DNA of 64,000 bases from Mya arenaria (lineage: Eukaryota; Mollusca; Bivalvia; Myida; Myidae): positions 31,738,932 through 31,802,931 of the forward strand of contig NC_069132.1 of the NCBI RefSeq assembly GCF_026914265.1. Direction: 5' to 3'. The notes below the pieces were generated by a model. It had not been told where the DNA came from and made no database searches. It saw only the letters and a program-made list of their open reading frames with translations. Shown in pieces: positions 13,860 through 26,455 of the stretch. Made by a program: the position numbers and the translations under genes. Position 1 is the stretch's first letter; each line of letters begins with the position of its first letter.

Positions 13860-16800
13860 CTGAAAAAGATGAAATTTATCGTGAAAATTGTGGTAAAATT
13901 GACATTATGAACATAAACAGTTTGAAACTAGAAAGTTCTTAGAGGAAACTAACACAGTCGTCTCCCCCTATGCTTGTTTAATTTTGTTAGCCACAAGTTG
14001 ATATGCAACAATATGTGGACGTTGTGTCAATGAGGTGAACATTGGATACACTTGTTATGAAATTGTGTATGAACTATGACTTTGGTTATAGGAATGTGAG
14101 TTCAGCAATCCGTATGGACATGACCCGAGTTCCATTAAAATATCCAAGGTGACGTTAAACATAAAGAGCCAAAAACAAAAGTATTCACAAAATAGTATGT
14201 AGTTTCTGCACAGCGTCTCGATGTGATATACATTTGATCACAGTTTCATGAAAATACTTCAAAGGGTTAATGAGGGTTTTTATGAGAATATTTACGTATA
14301 TGTTCGGATAAAGCCAATTTGGTTTAATAAATGAATAACTAGAATTCATACTTACTCATCACCAACAACCGATACAACCTCCGGATGACATGTTTTGTCT
14401 GTCCCATTGTACAGCAACGTCTTTTTGAAGTTACCTTCAGTTGTGGAAACATATTCAGGTATGGGGCTGTCTTTGAATGAAAATGACATTTCTTTTATTT
14501 GTAAGCACAAAGCAATATTTGTTATAAAGAAGGAAGATGATTATTTGTATTTGTGGGCAGTCAATTATATTCATCGAGTGAGCATCGAAAATTATATTGT
14601 CACGAGTAAGAATGCGAGTAAAAATATCAAATCTAGGTGTTCACGAGATGAAATTTAATCGTTATCTCACTAAAACATTCATTTTTGTTCTTTTAGTTAT
14701 ATATGATTTAAGATTATCTTAGTTAATAATTTTATTAAATAGCGTAATCTTAAAAAGCGCGCGAAATATATTTTAACGTCATGTCATTTTGGAAACGCTG
14801 TCATTTATTTATTCATTTTTATTCATGTAACAGTATTTATTCTGATTTGTCAAAATGTGATGGAGACATAGAGTTTAATTGTTTGTTTCAGTTTAAAATC
14901 GTTTTTTCATTCACCATTTCAGCACCAACAGCATTACACTTGCATTTCACGAGTCGTGTAGTCACGAGTGAAATAGTTACTTTTGGTATTAATGAGCAGT
15001 TCATGTTCAAACATGTGTCTCTTTTTGTATACGCATAAAAAGGATTTAACATTACATTGCGGTTTTTTTTTTCAGACAAACAAACGAAATTGTATGCGAA
15101 CATTTGTAAATGATGTTGTTAAAATTGAGTACTAGTTCTATGCGCACTGACGTTTGATTTGGAATTGAGAGCGGGCTAAAATCCCAAAACATTGAAACAT
15201 ATCATTATGTTATTTCACAGCTTGGAACAGTGAAATAGCATTTTTATTTTAAATACAAGTTCTCTAAATAACCGGCGAGCATATACTGAAAAGGTATCCA
15301 TCGGCTGAAATGATACATATAATAGCTTAAAGTCGGTCGTCTATGCTTTTTGTTCTGAAAATATAATAGCCGCCTGTGTATTTTTTGGTAATTTAAAAGA
15401 AAATGATGAATTTGCAGTATTTACCCAAGGCATTGTCAGAATAATCACCGTTGTTTATCAATTATCAGAAAATGTATAATTGGTTTTGATAACAGAACTG
15501 GCAAAATATCAAATCAATCAAACCGAGATATAAAGATTTTACAAATTTTAAAAACAATTGTTCAAGCACGTAAGCATGTAATTATTTACATGAACATTTT
15601 ATAACGATGATATCTTAGCCCATATCTGTTATACTTTTGAATAAGTCTTTAAGATATCTCTTTTAAGCTTATTATCTCGACTACTTTTGTAGATGTTGGT
15701 CTAATTATTCCCTAATAGCTTTTTGAATGGAACTATTCTTATGATGCATAGGAACGCCAGTCACGAAAATAATGTAGTTGACAGGTATTTGAGTCTTCTA
15801 CATGGAGATCTAGTTGCTTGCAACAGCAGCAATGTATAACAAAAAAAGGTTCCCTATCACAAACCACCACACGATATATCCCAGCAAAATAGGAAGTTGA
15901 CAAAAAAAGCTGCTAAATAATTGACGAAAGGGTATGAAGAATTGAAAATCAAAGGAAAAATATATATATACATATACATATTTGTTCACATTGCTTGAAC
16001 AGAAAAGGTAGGTGATTCCTCAAAATTGAAAACTATAAAGGTTCGTCCTTAAAGAAAATCTAAGTGACTTATGGCAGAAATTTTATTTGATTTCCCTGAG
16101 TGAAAACTCAAATTTGATGTGTTTCAAGTGCCACCATGGTTGATACTATCCATTCAGAAATGAGTTGTGGCTTTGTGGGGATTACTTCTTTTCACTAAAT
16201 TATGATACATTGTTGTGAACAGTGAGTAATAAAGTCTTTGGTTTTCACTACTTTATTCAATAATGGCTTATTTGGATTTTTTTTTATCAAAAGCCACAAC
16301 ACATTGTTGATTGGGAAAGTCAGGAATGACACAAAAACACATTCAAATTTATTATTTCCAAACATTTTGCAAAGTGTGTACTGCAAAATACTTTCTAGAT
16401 TTTGTTCAAATAAAAAAAGATTAATACAATATTGAAATGGATGAATAAACAGATGAATCAATTATACACAAAGGAAATTGGTGTTATTAGAAACATTTTA
16501 CTCATATTTAGTCGCAAACTTGATCGGGAATATTATTCCACTTAAAAGAGGGCCTTGACTTCTCAGAAATACATTGTCGATCCATTTCTATATAAAGTTA
16601 CATTGTTCGTTTGTAACGATATACGTCATTTAATGTGAATAAATGACATTTTTCAATTTCCATCCTGGTTTGTCAATTACTCGAAACAAATGAACTCAAC
16701 TCATACTTCTAAGAGAGTACTCATAAAGTAGTGTGTTGGCTCTCGGATTAGAAATGTTTTACTTTAATCTGACTGAGCTTGTTTCTGTAGTTTTTCATAT

Positions 16801-18475
16801 AAATACTAATCAACTGCTTGTATAAAACAACTATACACTTGACTTGCATATAAATTTCTATTGGTTAAAATAAATATGTTAATGTTATCCCTAAATCTTA
16901 AGACTGTTTCGTATGAGCTTGATGAACTATTGTGAAATGAGCATAGTTTTATCCCACTAATTGTTGTCTATTTAATTCATTTAAATGTTCATACAATTTA
17001 AGTGTAAACAAATGAATGTGTCATTATTAATGGCTTAAGTATTGGTTTTATGATTCGTATACTAATCTGATTAAAAGATATTGTAAATAGTTCGCCTGCT
17101 GGTGCTTAGTTGTATGTTATTCTGAAGTCTTCTGATCCTACACAAAAGTTGTCTTGATTTGACTAATATCTATTTTTACAATGGCATTATCCTTTAACCT
17201 TGACCTTCATGTTGACTGAATATCTTAAACAAGGAAACATTATAGTTTTAAACAATTTTGAATATACTCACTGAAATTATTGTTTGAAGCAATCAAAAAC
17301 AAACCAAAAAAAAAAAGATTTAAGTATGCTCATCTACCCCACCCGCTTATATTTACCTTTTTCAAACCAGATATATTCATCTAAGTAATCAAACCATCCG
17401 AAATCAATGGTTTGGTTTTGCCTGTAACACAACATTATCTGATTATGTTTGTTTTCTTGTTTTATAAATCTTCAAATCATTTGATTTGCATTTTTTACAT
17501 GAAGTTCTTACCTCTGTCGAGAATAAAGATATCACCAAGAGGCGTCTGAATATTCGTTTTTAATATAACACACTTTATGGTGTTAGGTTTGGTTTGTCTG
17601 TCTGAATAGATTAAGTATTTTCGTAGACCGTTTACACTCATAGTCATCATCTTCGTTTCCTTGCCCTCAATGTACATTTCTTCTCCGCTTCTTTTATCTT
17701 GCAAGATAAATACGTCTATTATGTACCAAACATACTTCTGGTGCAATATATTTGATAACTCTTTGACATTGTCGAAGTTTTCCATGTCGCTTCTAAGTAT
17801 TGTCTGGAAACTGCTTTTACACGTTGAATCTTCCCTTTCGAAATAATCGATCATTTGTTGAACCTCGTTGTTCCACCGTTCCGACTCCGGTTCAAGAGAG
17901 CTGTTCTGCGTTATTTTCTTGTAAGAAAGCTCGATAATAATCCCAGTGTGTGTTAGATTGAAAAAGAATTCCTTGAATTTGTAAATACCAGACATATTGC
18001 ATATAGAATTTGTAGCCATTAATTCTAAATGCGATAAATCTGGATCCAAACAGGAAGGGAGGCTTCGAATAGCTGCGATAATCAATGCAGCTTGTGTTTG
18101 AAATTCTTCTTTTTTAATGTTTTTATCACTTTCATTTGCTAATAAGAGTGCTCTCAAATCGAGCAGCACACTCTGAATCTTGTGGTTAATTTCATTAATT
18201 TTTGACAAGGACATCGTTTCATTTATGCTCCCATAAAACTCTCCTTGAACAACAGCTAGCTTTTCAGAAAAGACCGTGATTATTTCATGTTTTGCTTCCT
18301 CCAGATCTTCAGGAGAGTCTTGGTCATTTTCGCCGTTAACAATTCCATATACGAAATTTGCAATATCAATAGCTGTTGGAACAAGTGTCGGATAATCCGA
18401 TTCTCTTCTTTTCGTGTTATTGATTTGGGTAGTTTCAAAAATAAAACATAAAAAGTATAACACTTTTAAAACCAT
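13724..18475 (-). CDS. Gene B: intact three-exon membrane protein of the unnamed family
   Basis: Exons on the minus strand are 18475-17512, 14470-14356 and 13859-13724. Donors (G|GTAAGAAC, GA|GTAAGTAT) and acceptors (CAAAG|AC, TTTCAG|G) are canonical and the phases agree (1, then 2), giving 404 residues. Exon 1 encodes a signal peptide and a mostly helical ectodomain with several N-glycosylation sites and conserved Cys in CNMSG, the STCKS segment and the KCVILK segment. Exon 2 encodes a short juxtamembrane region with YVST, a Lys-Lys pair and a conserved Cys-His-Pro. Exon 3 encodes a Gly-rich single transmembrane helix at about residues 376-400 and a four-residue tail KKFG. This predicts a type I membrane protein. 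The final KKxx has the form of a COPI dilysine retrieval signal. Exon order and phase match gene C exactly, which supports the model. No known domain is recognised with confidence; a distant relation to cephalotoxin-like/rapunzel-like proteins is possible but weak. Confidence 0.85.
13860..14355 (-). other. Gene B intron 2
   Basis: About 500 bases, AT-rich, with nothing recognised beyond the splice sites. Confidence 0.75.
14356..14470 (-). CDS. Gene B exon 2 (juxtamembrane region)
   Basis: 115 bases, beginning with two bases that complete the Asp codon split after exon 1 and ending with two bases of a split Glu codon. It contains PEYVSTTEG, FKKT and TCHP, matching the gene C exon 2 pattern PGYVSTIEG, SKKT and SCHP. 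The plus-strand frame at 14395-14658 is only its antisense shadow. Confidence 0.85.
14471..17511 (-). other. Gene B intron 1
   Basis: About 3 kb, AT-rich. Short frames such as 14781-15038 and 16195-16461 show no family resemblance. No clear transposon was recognised. Confidence 0.65.
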
Positions 18476-20269
18476 TCTTGAATTTAGTGTTTCTGTTTTA
18501 TTTTACCAAGGATCTCTTAATCCAAACCCTCAGCAGATCAGAGTACGTAATTTTAAATTTTCGTTTATATTGCGTGACGATGTAGAAATTGGACTCTATC
18601 GAAAAAGGCCAAAATAGGTATCCTATTTTCAGGTACCATATCCGCTTAAAACATGTGTATTTATCTCGTATAAATCAGCTACCATACATCCGTCTGTAAT
18701 AGGTATACACATTGCCGGTTATCACTTCATGGAACTTAATTAATGACCAAACTATGGTATCACCAAAGAGCAACGGTAAGTTAGTTTAATGACAAGTAAA
18801 CATGAAAGATTTTACGTTAAGATCAACTTTAAATTAAAAACATTAGCACGTATATTTTAACACACTTATCCAATATCACTAACCTTCCCCCTGAAATTAT
18901 CCACACATGCTAACTTGAATGAATTAGATTTAAACAAACGACATTTATATTGGCCTTGATTCAGTGTTCAATCAAGATTGTATTCATAAATCAAATCCAT
19001 GCATAAGTATTCATTTTCTGATTTATCAGTTTATTTTTTCTATTGTAAATACATGGCTTGAATTCCTGATAATAAGGAGAGAATTACATCAACGGCCAAT
19101 TAAGATGAGAAAAAAAAATGGACTGCATCCACTAACCAATTATTCGCAATTAATGACAAACCCGAATATGCCTAACATGAAATAAGCTGGTTTTCTTTGA
19201 CAGTTGATATATGTACAATTAAAAACGCTTTATGCCATCTTGGTGTTGCCATGTTGTAATTTAAATGGTATTATTATTAGGTTTAAATTACAACACACTT
19301 TTCACAAACTAACACTGTAAGTTTTCTTTCCTTTAAGATACCTAAAATTAAGGACTTTTAGCATTATAAACAAAAAAGTTAAATTTTCACTCCTGCAAGC
19401 TCCAACGGGTAGAATATCTAATCGAAATTACTATTCGTGTAAAAAGTTCTTACAAATAATAGTATGTTTCTGACACTGACATTTATCTGTTGTTTCCATG
19501 ATGGTTTACTAGTGTGTGTTTTTTTTCAATTATCTAGATTCTATAAAACAAAAATCACTATCGATATAAATCGACAAGAACTGAGCGTTTTACTGAAATC
19601 TGTAAATATTGAAAATAAAATGAAAGGTACGAACATTATAATTAATAAGCCTCATGTTTTGTGTAAATCGTATTTATTTTAAGCACACGTACACGCGAGA
19701 ATATATAGATAGTATGCATGAGCAAGCAAACTCAATAAAGAGACATATAAACTAATTAGACCTACAAAAATGCAAAACAGCACCTTATTCCAGAAATCAT
19801 TTGAGACGAAAGCGTTAAGCTTATAAAAGTTGCTTTGGTCATTCATTGAAGCTGCTTTTGATATCAAGTAGTTTGTGAAAACAAACATAAGAATGCGATA
19901 TATATCGCTTTATTTGACGCACATTGAAAACTATTCAACACGGTTTGATTTAGTTGGACATTAAAAGGTTGATACATTGAAGATAGATTATTGCGAAAGT
20001 AGAGAATGGTGACTTGGTCAATGCCAGGAGGTTGACACAGGACATCTGTTCCTTTTATTTTTACAAGCTCAGAATATGTTTGATTGGCGACACTAGGTTT
20101 GGACACACGCGTCTAAATAAAGATAATTTATTAAGATATATATCTCGCTGTAAAGTGGAAATTGGAAAAAGTAGAAGAGTGTTCAATGTTCCCACACTTG
20201 TAAAAAAGACCTGCTTGTTTAGGTTGCGTGATAGACAATCAACTTTAGGTCTGAGTCTTAAAAAAGCTG
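18476..20269. other. Intergenic region upstream of gene B, nothing recognised
   Basis: It must contain the gene B promoter on the minus strand, but I see no convincing TATA box or start element. Short frames (for example 18964-19185, 19864-20106) have no recognisable features. Confidence 0.5.
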
Positions 20270-20440
20270 TTGGGCATTTTAAAGTCTTGTTTAGACATTT
20301 TTTTAGTTTTGTTTAGACATTTTTTGTAGTCTTGTTTATACAGTTTTTAAAGTATTGTGTTGACAGTTTTTGTAGTATTGCAAAGACAGATTTTGAAGTA
20401 ATGTTTAGACATGTTTTGTAGTCTTGTTTAGGCTGTGTAT
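20270..20440. repeat. Degenerate short tandem repeat (GTAGTCTTGTTTAGACATTTTT-like)
   Basis: Six or seven poorly conserved copies of a roughly 22-30 base T-rich unit built from CTTGTTTAGACATTTTT and AGTATTG words. Confidence 0.6.
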
Positions 20441-21301
20441 AAAAGCTGAGAGTAAGCAGGTCGAAGTACATCTGTGAGGGCATTCCATAAAGTGATTGTA
20501 GAAGGAAGAAACCTGGCAGATAGGAGCTGCGACTTGAATGCAATTTTTCGGAGATTTTCCGAATTCCGAAGTTGCTATGACGTGGTTTCGGCAACACTTT
20601 AGGGAATCAAAGACATAAGGAGAGGTTGAGTCTTTGAGTGGTACATTTATTTAAGCAATAATAAGCTTGTGCCGACGACTTCTGTCATTTAAAGATATAA
20701 TTACAGGTTCACGGCACATATTGTTAATTGATACAAGACTTGTTGCACCACACACATTTTGGCAGCTTCATAGATAGATTTATTTCGGCAATGAGTGCAT
20801 AACATCAAAAGAACATGTACAATAAATATTATTTTATTACATACATGCAAATTTGACTGGTCCATGCCCTGCACACCAGCACCAAGGAATACTCAAAAGG
20901 GTCATCGAGAACCCTTATTTCCAGGCATTTTCGGTGAATTCAGCCGTGCTGGAAAACTCCATCTGGCATCCCCCATGCCAGATGAGTCACGCGCTGTGAC
21001 GTAATAATTTCAATTTCTTTTATAATACACTTTATGTAATCGTAATTATGAGCTTTAAATAGATAAGTTCCATTAACATTCACTTTACAAAAATATACTT
21101 TAAAAAACAAAACAAAATAACCCTTAAAAGACGTGATACTGAAGGAACTTCTTGACGTATGCAGTGAATACAAATTACTGCGCGTCATGACGTCAGTAAA
21201 CATCATCGCACGCGCTTTTTGGTGATACGTACAAAAATGCGCTCTTTTATGTAATTTCTCCATAAAAAATGTAATTTATGTATGCTAGAAAAAAAATCTA
21301 T
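20441..21301. other. Intergenic sequence with one small perfect hairpin
   Basis: Mostly unremarkable. CATCTGGCAT and ATGCCAGATG at about 20960-20984 form a perfect 10-bp stem around a C-rich loop. Confidence 0.5.
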
Positions 21302-21433
21302 CATGTGTGTCCGTTCCGGATAGAAAAATCCGACCCTCGGGCACGCTGCGTGGCCGGTAACTCGGCAAGCCTCGTTACCTGGCAACGCAGGTGCCCTCGG
21401 ATCGGATTTTTCTATCCGGAACGGGAACACATG
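21302..21433. mobile_element. Palindromic element, about 130 bp
   Basis: The left arm, with CCGTTCCGGATAGAAAAATC, and the right arm, with GATTTTTCTATCCGGAACGG, are near-perfect complements about 60 bases long around a short loop (TCGGCAAGCCTC). It is GC-richer than its surroundings and non-coding. It is probably a fold-back or MITE-type insertion. Confidence 0.7.
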
Positions 21434-21499
21434 ACATATATTATCAATCATTCTATTTTTTGCATTAGAGAAGCTGGTCACTATTCGATGGCATAAATA

Positions 21500-21850
21500 T
21501 GACAAACATGTTTTTTTATCCCGTTAAACCGACCAACGTAGCTCATTAAAATTGCTCGCTTTAGCGACTTACGTATCTCTTTCACACGACTAGATAAATA
21601 TCTTGTTATAACGACTTACGTATACGCATATCTCTTTCAAACGACTAAGTGACTCGTTAAGACTCGTTAAAACAACTTAGTATCTCGTTTAAACGAGTTA
21701 CGTATGTCGTTAAAACAACTTATGTATAAAACAACAAATAGGCCAATCAGAACTAAGTATGATATCACTCTTTTTCGCGACATTGTAAACATGGGTGAGG
21801 CGTTTTATCGGGATACGTAAATCGTTTATACGAGATACTTAGTCGTTTCA
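21500..21850. repeat. Degenerate repeat with CGACTTACGTAT / CTCGTTAAAACGA words
   Basis: Loose direct and inverted repeats of ACGACTTACGTAT and CTCGTTTAAACGAG recur every 20-50 bases. They include self-complementary words. The relation to a known element is unclear. Confidence 0.45.
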
Positions 21851-22069
21851 ATGTGTCACGTGTCGCATGTTATTTTCAATGTTTTCTTCCAGAATTATAA
21901 TCCATTAACTTTGTTTTAATTGTGATCTTTATGTGTCTGTCTTTGTTCATCACTGTTGTTAAAACATTGTACAAACCGAGTGTTTAATATGGCTGTGTGT
22001 GTGTGTGTAGTATTTGTAATGATTTACGAATACGACAAACATATACGGACATCAACGTGACAAACGTTT

Positions 22070-22600
22070 ATCGTGGACCTATCGTATACCCGTAAGCGTG
22101 AGTGAAGCAATCGCCGCGGTACGTGTCAAACATGGCAAACATTCGTTCTGTTCTCCCGTCCGGACTTGTGCCAACTCCTCATGTGCTATACAGTTTCAGA
22201 GTTCTGCAAAGTTGATCGATTCGTCTCCTAAGAAGACGTAATGAAAAAAGCCCAAGTATCTGAAAGTGTTTACCTTGTCCAAAAAATACTATAAAGTGTG
22301 GTTAATGATCAGACAAACTTTACATGACGTTAGAGGAAGAACATACTTTAAAATCGTAACCGGCGCTTTGCTAATCATACGAAACATAGTGACCGAGAAA
22401 TATGGTGAGGTACGTGGTTTCAGTTTTATATAATTACAATTATTGTACATGTTCCCTCTTCATCGACCTCTTTTAGTATGTTTCTGATGCAAACGTCCTA
22501 GGACTTTTCGGTGGATACCAGCAGGTCCTTGACCTTCATTTAGTTTATTAACCCGCCATTGTTCTTGTCAAACACCGTAAAGACGTCTATGTAGAGAGGG
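22070..22600 (-). pseudogene. Decayed copy of exons 3 and 4 of the EF-hand gene
   Basis: On the minus strand 22600-22450 matches exon 3 of the calmodulin-like gene at 35590-35733, keeping VFDKNN as the start of an EF-hand loop. In-frame stops follow, and the loop has Gly where the functional copy has Asp. 22240-22085 matches exon 4 (35232-35390), retaining the sequence for the NFAEF-type segment with indels and stops. The short intron between them is also alignable (GAAATATGGTGAGGTA versus GAAATATAGTGAGGTA). It is therefore a genomic duplicate and not a retrocopy. Confidence 0.75.
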
Positions 22601-23764
22601 GGAGAATGTTACTCATAATGAGGGTTATCCGTTGATTAGTAGTTGTCAACGGATATATCTAGCTATTCCACCCCACTCCCATCACCGCCCCACCCCTATT
22701 TTTGAGAGACAATAATCACATCGAGATTTATCTGTTTATAATTCATTACGATGCCTATTTTTAAGGTATTGGTCAAGGGAACTGAGTTATGGTACACATA
22801 ACATTGTAATTACTCCTTAGTGTATTGTTCATACTATATATCGTAGGTATCACTACATATTATATCAATGAAATGATCATGACAAACATGATTGTAATAT
22901 TCGTGTATACTAAACAATGATGTTACCGTGCTGGCTGGCAGTGTGCCGAGAAATGAATATACGAGTCCATTGTGTTACAGCCTTACATTTTAAACGTCAT
23001 TTAGGTAAAGTAATTGACGGTGACATTGTAAAGAATAGTGTTAGTAATTTACTCATATACAAATTTCACTTTTTTTTCTATTTCAATTGACAAATGAATA
23101 AAATTAGGAATGTCTCAAATGACTTATTTTGGACATTTAATCCAGACAGCTGAGTAATCTTATTTGCATTCATTACCAAACAGTCAAACGTTCCTGTTTC
23201 AAAACTAGCTATGTTTGATTAACTAATTTTCATACAGGTAGAAAATTAATAAATTTCAGCTTTTCAACATGATTTTATTGAGTTATACAATAACTAAAGT
23301 CTAAATAAGGACTTATGAGAGAGTTCATACGCTTTAAAGAGGCTCGCTCACGTGTTAGCACCAAAATTTATCTCCACGGTAATGCATCTAAAACACTTAT
23401 ATTATAAATGGGATACCAAAATTACAGAAAAAAATCTTTTAAAGTACACTTAAAGCATAAAAATAAGTATTCCGGTTAAAGTAGGGTGCGAACTCACGCC
23501 TAGGGTCAAGGAAAATAGAAAACTGACAACAAATCTCCACGCCCACATTGACTCATACAAAGACATGACTAAAGGATAACTTTTGCGTTACAAACGCTAT
23601 TCAAAATCGTTGTCTATAAAAGGCAATATTTGAGCATATATTGACATTTGTCGAAGGGTTTCAGCCGTAAATAGCTTAGTTTAAAAACTCATTATAGTTT
23701 GCCACACTTTATTTCATCATTCCAAAAAAATATGAGCAAGTCCTTTTAAGGCATACACAAAATT
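22601..23764. other. Intron-equivalent and intergenic sequence, nothing recognised
   Basis: Lies where intron 2 of the duplicated EF-hand gene would be. None of the 44- or 58-bp arrays of the functional copy are present. Confidence 0.45.
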
Positions 23765-24130
23765 GAGTTACTTACCTTGGACAAGTGTTAAATCCGTTTT
23801 CTGTTTGTTCAATGTTAATTTAAGTACACTAGATTTTACGAGCATTTATTCTAGCAAGGCATGTAATATTAAGTAATGTACCTGTGCTATTTTTACAAAA
23901 TTAAGTCCAAATAACGACCTTTACCACTATGGGAACTATACCAGCCTGAAATGGTTACATTGGGGAAATAGTTTACAAAAGGGTACCTTTAATTTTAGTT
24001 ATTAAATGAACTATATAAAAGTTGTTTATTAATATAAATATTTGTAAAAATAATAGTAGTGGTATGATTTATGATAAAATGACATTATCACACGAAGAGG
24101 TAATCAAGATGATCTGTCATCGTTATGTGA
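23765..24130 (-). pseudogene. Decayed upstream part of the duplicated EF-hand locus
   Basis: GTTACTTACCTTGGACA at 23768 matches 41724. AATGTACCTGTGCTATTTTTA near 23876 resembles ATTGTACCTATCTTATTTTTA near 41764. ACTATCACACGAA-like sequence at 24085 matches 42044. It is therefore homologous to the 5' side of the functional gene at 41.7-42.1 kb. The minus-strand AAG|GTAAGTAAC in both copies could be the donor of a 5' untranslated exon. Confidence 0.5.
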
Positions 24131-24295
24131 AAACCCTTACTAGATGTAATTACATTTATAAAGATCAACCGTACAAAGCTTATGTTTAATGAAAAAGATA
24201 AACTGTACAAAGATTATTACAGAACATTAGCTTCATGAAAATGATATTTATGCTTACTACTAACCTGTCGTATGACTTGCCGTGTTGAAAAACGG

Positions 24296-26455
24296 TTGGT
24301 GTCGCCCAATACTCGTATCCACTGTGTTGCAAAATTGTACCAATAGTCACATGTCAGTCTGAAATAGTACGAATAGTTCACTGGTCAGTCATAAGTAGTA
24401 CCAATAGTTAACTGATATGTCTGAAATAGTACCAATAGTTCACTGGTCAGTATGAAATAGTACCAATAGTTAACTGATGTTTCTGAAATAGTACCAATAG
24501 TTCACTGGTCAGTCTGAAATAGTACCAATAGTTAACTGATATGTCTGAAATAGTACCAATAGTTCACTGGTCAGTATGAAATAGTACCAATAGTTAACTG
24601 ATGTGTCTGAAATAGTACCAATAGTTCACTGGTCAGTCTGAAATAGTACCAATAGTTAACTGTTCAGTCTGAAATAGTACCAATAGTTCACTGGTAAGTC
24701 TGAAATAGTACCAATAGTTAACTAATATGTCTGAAATGGTACCGATAGTTATTTGATATGACTGAAATAGTAACAATAGTTAACTGTTCAGTCTGAAGTA
24801 GTGCCAATAGTTAACTGATGTGCCTGAAATAGTACCAATAGTTCACTGGTCAGTCTGAAATAGTACCAATAATTAACTGATGTGTCTGAAATAGTACCAA
24901 TAATTCACTGGTCATTATGAAATAGTACCAATAGTTAACTGATATGTCTGAAATAGTAGCAATAGTTCAATGGCCAGCATGAAATAGTACCAATAGTTAA
25001 CTAATGTGTCTGAAATAATACCAATAGTTCACTGGTCAGTCTGAAATAGTACCAATAGTTAACTGTTCAGACTAAAATAGTACCAATAGTTCACTGGTCA
25101 GTCTGAAATAGTACCAATAGTTAACTGTTCAGTCTGAAATAGTACCAATAGTTCACTTGTCAGTCTGAAATAGTACCAATAGTAAACTGATATGTCTGAA
25201 ATAGTACCAATAGTTCACTGGTCAGTCTGAAATAGTACCAATAGTTAACTGATATGTCTGAAATAGTACCAATAGTTAACTGTTCAGTCTGAAGTAGTAC
25301 CAATAGATCACTGATCCGTCTGAAGTAGTACCAATAGATCACTGATCCGTCTGAAATAGTGCAAATAGTCATTGGTTAGTCTGAAATAGTACCAATAGTC
25401 AATGGTCAGTCTGAAATAGTCCAATAGTTAACTGGTGTGACTAAAATAGTACCAATAGTTCACTGGTCAGTCTGAAATAGTACCAATAGTTAACTGTTCA
25501 GTCTGAAGTAGTACCAATAAATCACTGATCCGTCTGAAATAGTACCAATAGATCACTGATCCGTCTGAAATAGTGCAAATAGTCATAGGTTAGTCTGAAA
25601 TAGTACCAATAGTCAATGGTCAGTCTGAAATAGTCCAATAGTAAACTGGTGTGTCGGAAATAGTACGAATAGTTCATTGGTCAGTCATTAGTAGTACCAA
25701 TAGTTAACTTATATGTCTGAAATAGTACCAATAGTTCACTGTTCAGTCTGAAAACGTGCGAATAGTTAACTGATGTGTCTGAAATAGTACCAATAGTTCA
25801 CTGGTCTGTCTGAAATAGTACCAATAGTTAACTGATATGACTGAAATAGTACCAATAGTTAACTGATATGACTCAAATAGTACCAATAATTAACTGATAT
25901 GACTCAAATAGTACCAATAGTCACAGGTCAGTCTGAAATAGTACCAATAGTTAACTGTTCAGTCTGAAATAGTACCAATAGTTAACTGAAATGTCTGAAA
26001 TAGTACCAATAGTTAACTGTTCAGTCTGAAATAGTACCAATAGATCACTGATCCGTCTGAAATAGTACAAATAGTCATAGGTTAGTCTGAACTAGTACCA
26101 ATAGTTAACTGTTCAGTCTGAAGTAGTACCAATAGATCACTGATCCGTCTGAAATAGTACAAATAGATCACTGATCCGTCTGAAATAGTACCAATAGTTA
26201 ACTGTTCAGTCTGAAGTAGTACCAATAGATCACTGATCCGTCTGAAATAGTACAAATAGTCATAGGTTAGTCTGAACTAGTACCAATAGTCAATGGTCAG
26301 TCTGAAATAGTCCAATAGTTAACTGATCCGTCTGAAATAGTACAAATAGTTCACTGGTAATTCTGAAACAGTACCAATGAGTAATTGAACAGTGGGAAAT
26401 AATACCAATAGTTCATGGGTCAGTCTGCAATACATGTAGTACCAATAGTATACTG
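24296..26455. repeat. 31-bp minisatellite, about 65-70 copies
   Basis: Unit TCTGAAATAGTACCAATAGT plus an eleven-base tail. The tail alternates between TAACTGATATG, TCACTGGTCAG, TAACTGTTCAG and CACTGATCCG types. Tail types often alternate, giving a 62-bp dimer pattern over parts of the array. Edges are degenerate. Confidence 0.92.

Noticed and set aside
14395..14658. 87-codon plus-strand frame
   Set aside because: It overlaps gene B exon 2 on the opposite strand, and the minus-strand exon is supported by gene C and splice sites.
24296..26455. Repeat-spacer appearance of the 31-bp array
   Set aside because: The apparent spacers are a few variant tails that recur many times, not unique sequences. 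No cas-like genes.
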